Assembly: GCA_033296885.1 (NCBI GenBank) | Contig: MU863875.1 | Span: 496,001-560,000 of the forward strand | Length of the DNA stretch: 64,000 nt | Reading direction: 5' to 3' | DNA from: Triangularia verruculosa | Taxonomy: Eukaryota > Ascomycota > Sordariomycetes > Sordariales > Podosporaceae | Shown: positions 54,205 through 64,000 of the stretch, in pieces | Layout: every line of letters starts with the position of its first letter | Numbering within the stretch: the first letter of the stretch is position 1 | Notes under the pieces: model-generated | Told to the model about the DNA's origin: nothing | Database searches by the model: none | What the model saw: the letters and a program-made list of their open reading frames with translations, nothing else | Translations under genes and position numbers: made by a program

Positions 54205-56912
54205 TCAATCATCCCCCGTCAAATCAACACACTCAATCTCCTCCTCCCGTTCCACCAGTTTCCCCCTATTCCCACCCCCACGCCAACCTCCAGCCTCATC
54301 CTCATCGCTCTCCCCAAACAGACCCTCCGCGTCAAAATTATACGTCGTCTTCTTTCTCACAAAACTGCTGTAGCTATACGCACTAGTCTTGCTCAGAAAA
54401 CTCGACATTTTAGCCGTCGTTGTCATAGCTGTTAACGTGGGAGCAGGAAGAGAATTAAACCTCTCAATTTTAGGCGGCGACGTTGATCGTGGCTTCGGTG
54501 ATGACATGAATATGTCATCATCATCCTTTGAGAAAGCGGGTAGCTTTGGTGGGGCGGTAGACTGTCTCAAGCCAGATTTACCTCCCAACGGGGACTGCGG
54601 TTGTGCTGGCAGAGAAAATTTGGACGGGACGAGTTTGGAGAGGGAGGGGAGCTCATCGTCCGAGTCCGAGTCGCTGTTGCTTTCTTCATCAGATGAGAGG
54701 AATTCGATAGGGATAGAGCTTGGTTTATTTGCTGGAACCGCAGCGGTGGCGTTCTTGGTTGTTCGGCCGAAGCTCTTCATGGACTGTTGTATTGGCGGTT
54801 GCTTTGCCTTCGACTTGGGTTGCTGTGTTGAGGAGATGGCTTTGACTGGAATGGCTTTCCCTGCGCCACTCTTTGTTTTCTTAAACGGTCTTGACGCGCT
54901 GATTGTCGGGGGTGTTGCGACAGCCGGTGATGATTGTGGTCGAGTAGGGGATCGTGACAACTCTGGAGACTGGCATTTGGACCGGGTTGGTGTGGTCTGT
55001 ACTGGTGAAGTACGGGGAGGTGAGGTGGCGACCGGGGAAGAGGATATGAGTATTGGCTCATACGAGGAAGAAGGTGGCTTCTGTGAAAGAGACTGGGATG
55101 AAGCAAAGCTTTTCGTGATTTTGGGGCTGACTTGGGAGTTTGACAGAGTCCATGGATTGACTTCGGTTGCTGGCTTGTCTTGTGGTTTCGGAAGCGCTTT
55201 CTTTGGTTGCCTACCCCTAGGCTTCCGAGCAGGCGGTGGCGGCATCGATCGAGGTGGTGATGTCTGGATTGATGGGACGGCAGCATTGGCGGATTCTGTA
55301 TCCTTCTCAGCATTGATTGCAATTGTTTTGGACACAGTGAAAAACTTGTCGAGCGCCCCAGGTTGCATACCGCCTTTCGCCTTTGGAGCCTTCTTCGTCG
55401 CCTGTTTGACGGTCTTTTTTCTTTGCTTGGTCTCCCAGTCCTCCACTGTCAGTGGTACACCTAGCTTCAGGAGAGTCTCTGGTATCCAGGCCAAATCTGT
55501 CCCTTCAGGATCGTATGCTTTTTTGGTTGGCTTCTTCGGCCCTTCCTCCTCCTCATCAGCATCCTCATCAAACTCATCGTCACTGTTGAGTGCTAGCCCA
55601 GCTCGCCCATGCTCCTCGACCTCCTCTATTGGCTCATCGTCGAGATCGAGTTTGACGATGTCATTTGGTATAAAGTAGACCCTCAATTCTGGAGTCCCAT
55701 CGGTACTAGTATGGGTTCGCCTATTTTTGATACCTGTGACTAGAGCACCTTCTTCCTCTGCCATAAAGTCGGTATCGTCTCCATAGTCTTTCCCTTCAGC
55801 GGAACGCTCGAGCAAGAACTGCACCAAGAGTCCATGCGCCAGTTTTCGGATCAGGTTGACAGCTCCTCCTCGATATTGCCAGTCGAAAGTCTGTCTAACA
55901 AACTCTCTGAGGCCAGCGACATCGACTAGAGATGTCCTCTTGTTAGGGAAGTTCATCTTCAGTCGGTCGACCGTAGCGTGCGTGGATACCACCGGATGGG
56001 TATAGTACCTAAGTATCTCCATGTCCGGGAAGTCCTCGGGAATCACCAGGCTCTTGTGCTTCGTCTTGAACAATTTGCTTTCGTTCGTGTCCCACTCATG
56101 TCGTAATCGTTCCCTCCACGCCTGAACTCCAGCTTTCCAGTCGGCCTTCTTGATGCTGCACAGCTCTTTGCCGAACCCAGCTCTGGCAGCTTCGCACGCG
56201 ACTTTTATGCCACAACCTGGCACGCCTTCAGGGAGATAGTCGCCTCCGCTCATCAAGGCTACCAGCACCATGCCCTCCCTGTCCAGACCACTGTCTCCCT
56301 TGGCAATATCCTCCGCATCGTAGACAGTTACGTGTGTTGGCACGTTCCCTTTCCCTTCAGCAGTCCAGCTCCGAAGAGTCTTCCCACAGCCAAACATGAT
56401 AGTGTCAACATCTTCACTGAGCACTGCGTCCACTACTCCTTCTCTTTGCAGAAAAGCGCATTCGGCTTCGGCCTCGCCCGGCGCGTCATGGATGGCAAAA
56501 CCAAACAGTTTGATCATCGTCTTCGCCATGGAAGTGGCTACCATGTGCCCGGCACCCCTCGGTCCTCCAGCGCGTTTGTTGCGCTTGAATGCAGATTTGT
56601 TGGGTCCATCGAACACGAAGAGCGGTTGGATCGCTAAAGATAGAAGCCGTACGAGGCGAAAGAAGAGTGTTCGAATGGCGGGGTTGGAGCCGCCGCGGGC
56701 AGCTTGGATTTGGAATTGCCAAATCGATATATCGATTGCCAGTCGAAAAGGACGGGGGTTCTCGGCTCTCTCGAGGGTCGTCAAGGCAAGCTTTGTCATC
56801 GATATGCGCTGGCCGGGGCCGATCTCTTTGTAGATGCTGTAGACAAGCGATGATGTCAGTTCCCAGGCAAACAAATGGGGACGTCGTGGAGAAAGTACCC
56901 TTTGATACCCAT
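54205..56912 (-). CDS. GEN1: Holliday junction resolvase GEN1/Yen1
   Basis: Rad2/XPG-family structure-specific nuclease that cuts Holliday junctions symmetrically. Two exons, 56899-56912 (14 nt) and 54205-56836, give 881 aa. The tiny first exon encodes MGIK and part of Gly5, restoring the conserved N-terminus MGIKGIYKEIGPGQRIS. Catalytic acids are visible: LAIDISIWQFQ (Asp40), GEAEAECAFLQREG, SEDVDTIMFG and SGGDYLPEGVPGCG with the helix-two-turn-helix. A chromodomain-like region follows (residues about 400-520). The C-terminal 350 residues are disordered, Ser/Pro-rich with many SP/TP sites, which fits cell-cycle phosphorylation as in yeast Yen1 (inference). The long reading on the opposite strand (54389-55678) is a shadow. 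It is divergent from the Arp gene. Confidence 0.94.
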
Positions 56913-57490
56913 TGTACCAATGATTCAATTTTTCGAATGCTAGTGCCGATTCCTACGGGGAGAGGCAGAAGAGAACAAGATCAGTCCTCAAGGTCAGATG
57001 GTACCAAAATCCATTCTCCCTGTCGTTTTTAGAAGAGTTTAGAACCCCAGACAGCCGCGCCTGGCGCAAAAGAACTCGGTCACGGTGGCAGAACGGAGGC
57101 GCTCCGTGAGGCTCTGCTGCCTGGAACAATCGGACGAAAAGGATGATGCGCTTTGTTTACTGCTTGCATTTTCGGGGTTAAACTGCCAAGGCTGCCAAGC
57201 GTTGCTATGGGTGAACCGTTAAGGTGACAGCTGGAGCATGGTGGGGTAGAAATGGCTCGGTTTTCTGCATATCATGGGAGACTTGGGACCTGTTATGCAA
57301 CTAGCGAGACGTCACTGCTTGCGAGCTCAGCAATCAAACGGCCGAGGAAGTGACGACGTTGTCGTTTTTCTTCCACATAATCAGTACTTTGTAAACAGAA
57401 ATTGGTTGTGGGAACTCGTGGGCAATTAAGGGACATGAATTGATTATTTTCCCCATCCAACCTGACACGACATCGAAAAAAGACACCACC
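56913..57490. promoter_or_regulatory. Divergent promoter region GEN1 / ARP10
   Basis: This 578-bp spacer lies between two divergent conserved genes. No TATA box, repeat or ORF is convincing. Confidence 0.4.
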
Positions 57491-59310
57491 ATGTCTGGCC
57501 TGAGCTCGGGCACTGCAGCAGGAACAACACCCCTCCCCCATCGCTCAGTAGCCAACATCAGGTCGCCGCATACCAGTGGGAACACCAATCCGTCCACCCC
57601 CTCCTCCAGCAGCCGCCCTATCCCTTCTTCCACCTTTGGATCTCCTTCCAGTCTGAGAGCAGATGAAGACATCCTTATTCTCGAGCTTGGCACCCGCAAA
57701 CTGCAAATAGGCTTCGCTGGGGATGCCTGTCCGAGGGGCACGGTCTGGTTTACCCCATCACAACTCCGGAGAGTGGGCGATTTCCGGGACTGGTCTTCAG
57801 AGTCCAAGAGCAATGTCGATTGGAAGACGAAAAAAGTAACGGGCGAGAAATGGTGGAGCAGGGATCACGAGCTGTGGGAATACGATGTGCGTGAGGTGGA
57901 CTTGGGTCTTATCGGGGACAAGGTCGACAGAGCCTTGAGGGAGGCGCTCACGAAGTAAGTTACTCTGCTTCTTTGCTACGTTTACGACCAAGGAGCTGAC
58001 GCTTGGACAGATACATGCTGATTGACTCTCGCCCACGGAGAATGGTCGGTGTGCTGCCTTCTGGTCTTCCTCTTCCCATGTTGTCAGCAGTGCTAGACAG
58101 CCTCTTTAGTCGGTTTCAACCGCCTGCCATATCGTTACTTTCATCACCTGTTGCACTAACAGTTGGTGCTGGAGTAAGGTCGAGTCTGATCGTGGATCTT
58201 GGCTGGAGGGAGACAGTTGTTACCAGTGTTTACGAATTTCGCGAGGTCAGCACCAACCGCAGTGTTCGCGGTGGGAGACTGCTTGTGGAACAGACACACA
58301 AACTTCTTGCCAAACATCTCCCTGAGAACCAGAAAAAGAAGGCGAACGATAATGCTGGGGAAACCGAAGATTACGAGCTGAGCTTCGACGAATGTAACGA
58401 CATTACTACTCGGATGGTATGGTGCAAACCCCATTTATCCTCCCCAAAAGCTCCCAAATCAAGTGACGGTCTCCCAACGCTTCACGAACAAGACGAGTCA
58501 GGAGTTGCGCCAGTCGAATCCTCGACCGACACTTCAAAGACAGTCAGGATCCCCTTGCTATCATGTCGATCACCAACCACGATAGAGCTCCCGTGGGAGG
58601 CTCTTGCGGAGCCCAGTGAGAACACCTTTTTTGACTCCCAATACACAGAAAGCAGTTTCGACGATCACGAGCTACCACTGCCACTGCTTGTGTATCGCAG
58701 CCTCCTTCAGTTACCTCTCGATGTTCGTGCCCTTTGCATGTCTCGCATCATCTTCACAGGCGGCTGTACCAATGTCCTGGGACTTCGTGGCCGCATCTTC
58801 GGTGAAGTCTCCAAGCTGGTAGAGGAGAGAGGCTGGGATGGGGTTCAGGGCAAGGGTGCGGATCAAATGCGGGCCAACCCAAAGTTGAAGGGCAAAAGAG
58901 GTAGCCGCCCAGCAAACAGTGGGCCTAGCGGTGTCGACAGTCCATCAGAAGGTGCAAGCGGCCAGGAGCAGGATGGGGTATGGCATGATGCGGCCAACAC
59001 TGCCCACGATGAGTGTCCAGTTGAAGAGCAACTAAAGCGAGGACAGGACAAGAGGCCCAGGGTTCAGGGGAAGATGAGAGCCATCGAGTCGGTTGGGGCA
59101 TGGAGCGGGGCGAGCCTGATAGCGCACCTTAAGGCGGCGCCTGTCTCTACCGTTGAACGCGAGGCTTGGTTGCAGTATGGTGCTGTGGGGGCGAGTAAGC
59201 CCAGCGAGGTTGATCAAAAGTCAGCCAGACAGAGCTTTGGACCTGGTGGCCTGATGAGAGGGTCTGCCGCAAGCAACTCTTGGACGTTGGGTGTCTGGGG
59301 GATGAACTGA
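57491..59310 (+). CDS. ARP10: Actin-related protein Arp10/Arp11, dynactin pointed-end subunit
   Basis: Divergent actin-fold protein that caps the pointed end of the dynactin Arp1 filament and supports dynein transport (family knowledge; ro-7 in Neurospora). Two exons, 57491-57954 and 58011-59310, give 587 aa. Residues 1-55 are Ser/Pro/Thr-rich. The actin fold begins DILILELGTRKLQIGFAGDA (phosphate loop 1 region). It continues with SSLIVDLGWRETVVTSVYE (phosphate loop 2 region) and IIFTGGCTNVLGLRGRI (adenosine motif region). A low-complexity insert lies at residues about 440-520. It ends SNSWTLGVWGMN. I chose ATG 57491 (context ACCACCATGT); an earlier in-frame ATG at 57440 would add 17 residues. 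Confidence 0.82.
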
Positions 59311-60981
59311 TGTCCCTTTTAATGAGGTGGTGACACCTCACTTGTGCAGAACAAATACCTTAGTATTAATAATTCTCTACCTTCTCTTAGGCTTCTTTGT
59401 CCCTCTTTCTCGTCGGCGGCCACTGCAAGATATGCCGATAGGTGGAAACGGATTGTCGGGTATGAGGAGCAATGGAACACACGTCATAATACTAAGTCGT
59501 TCTTTCCCCTACACAATGAGATCGGCCGTTTACTGCCAGTCCTTAACAGCACGTTCCTGCTTTCTAACATGTCTAGGCAATGGTGCCCTTTCCCTCTGTG
59601 CCTCAGGAGGACCGTGCCCAGTTCTTTTTGTCAGAGGGAGGAAAGCACGAGATGGCACCTCGGTCCGAGAGGCACCTGATATGTCTGACAGTGGTGGCCC
59701 AACATTTCCCTCTTCCACCGATGCCATCATCAGCCAGATCTGCTCCCTGACCTCTTCTATCCATCTCCCACTCATTCATCTTCGTTACTGTCTGCTGCTG
59801 CTGCTGCTTCGGCTTTAGCAAGACATTGTGTGTTGCTCTTCTGATTCCTGTCATCCTTCATTGGCCCGATTTTGCTTTTTGGTCCGCATCAACAACCACT
59901 TCCCAGCGCCCATAATCACCTCTCGGCGCTCGAAACCTTTCCCACTCCCACAGCCAATCACGAACCCCGGAGCTCCGGAGCTCCCCCCGGCATACCCAAC
60001 GACATCCGGTCCCGCTTTCCCGGCCTTTCCCCGTCAACACAGGGCCGCCGATACAAGACACGCTTGTATTCAAAGCTACAACAACAACACCCGACTGGAA
60101 AAGGAGCATTACCACGCTTTGAAAGTCAGTCTTCTTCAGCATCCAGAGCACATCAAGTCCGGTGATCTTCGCATCCGACTCAAGAATCTGGTAAGTCCAT
60201 GAGTTTTCTTGTCAGTGTTGTTGTTGCTTCCAATGCCCCTCTCTTTTGCCCGGCCTGCCCCCGGTCACCTCGATCGCCCCGGTTGCCCCCGGAAACGACG
60301 ACATCATCTCAGTCATGGCCACCGAGAATTCCGGCCTCTTCCACGGAGGGGTTGGCCTTCGACCTCCGCCGCCCCGTTTTCTCATCCAGCTTTCTCATCC
60401 CGCTTTCTCATCCTGCTTTCGCATCCTACTTTTGCATCCTACTTTCGCAACTCCCCCCAGAATCGCAGTTCCTCTCTCTTGTTCATCGTTGCCTTCACCT
60501 TTGAACTTGCCTTTTCTTTGGTTCTATTGCTCCAATACTGTTCATCTGGATTGCTCCGATGCCTAGGATCAGAAGTCGCCAATGGGCCACGCAGCCCTGT
60601 CGCAAGGGAAGGGATCTCATCAAACAGATGGAAGGCTTCCAGTTTCGCGACTGGGCAGTTACCCAGCCATTCTCAATGGCTTTGAGACACCGTTTAAGGC
60701 ACAGAAAACGGGGGTACCGGCTTGTCAAGATCGTGGGCGAAGACGCCTGCTGGGTGTCGAGTGTCCCTCGATATTCGCTGCCCGTCTTCTTGGTTTCACA
60801 GCTGGAAAACCAGAAGCTAACTGAAGAAGGAAGTGATTTTGTTACCGCAACAACTTTGACCATCTTTGTCAGCCTGCGTCTCTTGAAAGAGCCTTTGCCT
60901 AAGAGATATCCGACCCTGTTCCGTTGGTATTCTGAGAAGAACCATCGCACGTACTATCTCTTCGCAACCCTCGACATCAAA
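59311..60981. other. Spacer and probable long 5' leader of the 4E-T-like gene
   Basis: This 1.67-kb region is upstream of the gene at 60982. A strong donor (GTAAGT at 60191) and a pyrimidine-tract acceptor (GGTTTCACAG, near 60800) suggest a 5'-UTR intron. The 13-bp repeat at 60378-60442 would lie in that intron. The frame of the gene is open back to 60559, so a longer N-terminus cannot be excluded. Confidence 0.45.
60378..60442. repeat. Five-copy tandem repeat, 13-bp unit
   Basis: Five 13-bp units with consensus tttctcatcctgc lie at 60378, 60391, 60404, 60417 and 60430, with one to three changes each. The array is pyrimidine-rich and non-coding in my model. Confidence 0.8.
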
Positions 60982-63900
60982 ATGGCACGTCATCAGTACA
61001 CGGTCGAGGAGCTCATGGCCGTTCGAGGAGCCCAGGTGCCGATGCCTGCTCGCATGTTGGTGCTCGCCAATAACCCTGAACTTGGTATGTTAACTTCATT
61101 GGCTACATGATTGATCAACATGACTGACCTGTTTGTAGCCGACGTGGTCCGCGACTCTAGCAGTGAGTCATCGTCAGGTTACAAGCCTGCAATTGGCAAG
61201 CATCGGGACGATTCCTCGACTACCTCAGATGAGGTTCTGTTCAAGGGCAACATCAGTCGCCGAGCGTTGCGTGACAGCACTCGAGGGTCGACCAACGAGT
61301 CCAACCGTTTTGCCATGAGAGAGCCTCTTCGCCAGATTGTGCCGCAGCCTGCCCGGGAGCTCACGCGTGGGCCCTTTCGTGAGGTTGCTCCTGCCGCCGC
61401 TCCCACCGCCGCTCCTGCCGTTGCTCCCGGCACTGCTCTTGCCGTTATTCCCGGCCCTGCTCCTGCCGTTGCTCCCGGTCCTGTTCCCGGTCCTGTTCCC
61501 GACCATGCTCCCGGCCCTGCTCCCGGCCCTGCTTTTGGTGCTGGTCCCAGTGCTAATCCCAATGCAACTCGGGAAACAGATCAGCAACGCCCAATGGAGT
61601 GGAGATACCACGGCCGAAGTGATTCGGAAAGCCACATCCCTGAGCCCATTCAAGCACCGACTGGCAACATGGCCCAGAAGAGCGAGGGCTTCCGACGATT
61701 TTACAAGGCCGTTGTCTCTCCCACCCACGTTCGTGTCACAGCTGGTGGCCGCATCGTCCCCAATACTCGAGGACCGCCATCCCCAACCAACAAGAGAGCA
61801 ATTGACCAACCTGCCATCGAAAACATGAGCCTGACCGACAAGGCTGCTCAAGGCAAATTGCCGACCCACCAGCTTCCCGTTGGATCCATGGGACAACCGA
61901 TTCCTGTTGTGCCACAGTTTCTTCCCGGCTACCCTCCTGGCTTTCAGCCGATTCAGGCTCCCCTGTCCTTTGTTCCCATGGCATTCAGTCCTCACATGCC
62001 CCAAGGCTATCAGTTCGCTCAACCTCCGAATGTGCCAACTGCTTTAGCTCCTTTGCCCTCGGGTAGCACCTTGACTCCAAAGGAGACCACCGACCTCAAG
62101 GCCCCCGACTTGCAGGGCGACAGTCGTTTGCCTGGCGAAAAGCAGGACAAGCCAAAGATCTCTCCACCGGAGTACTTCGATTACTCGAAGCCCTACTTTT
62201 ACAACGGCCAGATCGTTTATCCTGTTTCGAGCATGTCTCCTTCTCTTGGCAACGCCATGGGCAGCTCTATGATGCCGGTGCAGATGCTCGGTGTCCCTCA
62301 AGGTGTTCCTCCCCAAGTGCAGGCTCCGATGATGCATCATGCATTGCAGCACGGTGGAAACCAGATGATGGCTGGATCTTCGTTTCCGCAGCCCAGCCAC
62401 CGCCCGCAGCAGATGCATGGTGGTGCTCATCCCATCGTACCAGTCAACTCGAACTTCGCCGCGCCCGATATGGCCCCTCCTATTTCGTCGATCAGACCCA
62501 GCGAGATTACGAGAAAGCAGATTACCAACTTCAAGCAGTCTCTCAAATACCACGAGGACCAGCTGCAGTTCAACCGTCATCAGATCGACGAGAAGGAAAT
62601 GGAGATGAAGGCCCAGCAGTACCGGGATCATATTGCGGCTTTTGAGATGCTTCTCAAGCAACAACTCGAGTTTGAGGCCGAGTTCATGGACAAAATCAAA
62701 CAGAAATCAGATGGGAGCGTCACTGGTGAGCCGGGCGTCCAGCAAAACCAGCATGAGTCGGAGGATTCCATTCGGCGAAGAGTCGCCGGCGGACGCCAGG
62801 GTATCAACACAAACATTGGCGAAGGTGGCAAGGCGACCTTTCAACGCCCCATTGCTACGAACCAGTCCTATGGTGAGCCTTCCAGACGGGCCGGGATTCC
62901 CAGCGAGGCAGTCTTGGCTCCTGCTTTTGAGCCCAGTGGCAGCAAGTCAACCCATGAGGCTGCGGCCGAGTCGAGCAAGCGACTCCAGCCGGAAGGATTA
63001 TGGCAGTATGGCCCTGACATCCAGACTGTTGCCAGCCGAAGCGTCACTCGATCTTTCAACCCATCGCTGTCACAGCAGTCTGAACATGCCGAAGAAAGCA
63101 CAAGCATCGCCAGCATCTCGGGACAGAGCGGCTCAATCGACAGTTCTGGTCCCACCAGATCTGCCAAAGGCAAGGGTATTGCCAGTGGCTATCTGAGGTC
63201 GAAGTTTGGAGTGCCCTATTTGCTTGGGACTCTTCCGAAGGGGCTTGATCCCCGCAAGGCTACTGATAACGACTACATTTACACCCGTCCTTTGAACGAG
63301 GCCGAACAGCGCGCCCGCTTCCTGTACTGGGGCAAAGCACCCGAGTCTATTCTGAAAGGTCTTCCCAAGTATGACGGAAAGCACTTTTATCCCGCTTCTC
63401 CAGTCCAGGAGCCTAGCAGCCCGGTCGCAGCTCATCGCAACCCCACCGCTCGTCCCGAGACGGAGCACGCCTATCGCCAGACCAAGTCTGACCAGGATCC
63501 TTTCCGACCCATGACTCCTGTGCACGGTTCGATTTCCAAGCCGGCGGTGGCGAGCGAGGATGGCTATGCCATGGGCAGGCTCACCCGAAACGTTTCTTTT
63601 GAGACTCAGGTGGACAGCAGTGGCCTTGAAGACCTCCATATCAGTGATTCGGTGGGCCTTCCAGAGACGGGTAGGATTCTGCAGAACCGTGGGAATAGCG
63701 CCGATGCGGTGTCCATTGGATCCATTGACCGGCGTTCAGAGAGATCTGGGTATGACCCCGTCCCTTGCCCATACCCCCCGCACGGTTATCTGCCTGGTCC
63801 CTCTATGCCCGACCCCTATGGTCATTTCTTTCTAGCACCCGGGTTTCGCAGCTATGCAAGAACTAACCCGTTGATGCAGCGCGAGACTCTGGCAAACCGT

Positions 63901-64000
63901 CTTGAAGAAGGGTCCCACGATCAGCGCGATTTCGTCAACGACGGCACAGGCAGTTCTGCCTCACTATTCGGGACACGCAGCGGCTTCCCTAAGCCCTTCT
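60982..64000 (+). CDS. 4E-T-like eIF4E-binding protein, 3' end outside window
   Basis: Two exons, 60982-61084 and 61139 to the right edge, give at least 1040 aa with no stop reached. Residues 6-12 read YTVEELM, a canonical eIF4E-binding motif Y-x4-L-hydrophobic. Its position and surroundings (QYTVEELMAVR) resemble the N-terminus of animal 4E-T. A translational-repressor/P-body role is therefore likely (inference). The rest is mostly disordered: an Ala/Pro/Gly repeat tract (residues about 115-175), a conserved-looking block RRFYKAVVSPTHVRVTAGGR, Gln/Met/Pro-rich stretches, a coiled coil (HEDQLQFNRHQIDEKEMEMK and onward, about residues 505-560) and a later ordered-looking block YLRSKFGVPYLLGTLPKGLD. 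The intron is GTATGT..TTTGTAG with a CTGAC branch site. The C-terminus is missing. Confidence 0.7.

Noticed and set aside
54389..55678. 429-codon open frame on the plus strand inside GEN1
   Set aside because: GEN1 is certain on the minus strand; this frame has no recognisable domain and starts inside the disordered tail coding region.

Overview
This window is chromosomal DNA of a filamentous ascomycete (Pezizomycotina, most likely Sordariomycetes/Sordariales). The basis is split genes with many 45-140 bp GT..AG introns carrying CTAAC/CTGAC-type branch sites, a Hub1 protein with an RS-rich N-terminus, a dynactin Arp10/Arp11 homologue, and core eukaryotic housekeeping genes best matching this group. 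No tRNA, rRNA, intact transposon or CRISPR-like array was recognised.

1-24.8 kb is a dense housekeeping block. It holds 40S ribosomal protein uS2/RPS0 (runs off the left edge, minus), mitochondrial ribosomal protein uS15m (plus), V-ATPase subunit d VMA6 (minus), snoRNP core protein NOP58 (plus), an RS-tailed Hub1/UBL5 ubiquitin-like protein (plus), a 13-exon zinc-finger-array protein of unknown function (minus), an O6-alkylguanine-DNA alkyltransferase (plus), a YAG7-like RGG-box protein (minus), prefoldin subunit 4 (plus), an MFS transporter (plus), a PP2A-like phosphatase of Ppg1 type (minus) and the NMD factor UPF3 (plus). Most of them sit as divergent pairs sharing short intergenic promoters.

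24.8-43.7 kb is gene-poor. I find only two intronless coiled-coil proteins (30847-31503 and 37070-38089), each with kilobases of flanking non-coding sequence, plus possible decayed coding remnants at 41.3-42.9 kb.

43.7-54 kb looks accessory. It starts with mitochondrial seryl-tRNA synthetase (minus), followed by three unrecognised membrane-protein genes (46.3-51.7 kb), a small cysteine-rich protein gene (52.9-53.6 kb) and several local tandem repeats.

54-64 kb returns to conserved genes: the Holliday-junction resolvase GEN1/Yen1 (minus), actin-related protein Arp10/Arp11 of dynactin (plus), and a large protein with an N-terminal eIF4E-binding motif, 4E-T-like, that runs off the right edge (plus).

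The most unusual item is the minus-strand gene at 7.7-10.6 kb. It encodes twelve C-x4-C...C-x2-H modules. Every internal exon is a symmetric phase 1-1 unit, and the intron always falls inside the codon of the final zinc-binding histidine. I reconstructed this splice by splice from the genomic sequence; it has not been checked against RNA or databases.
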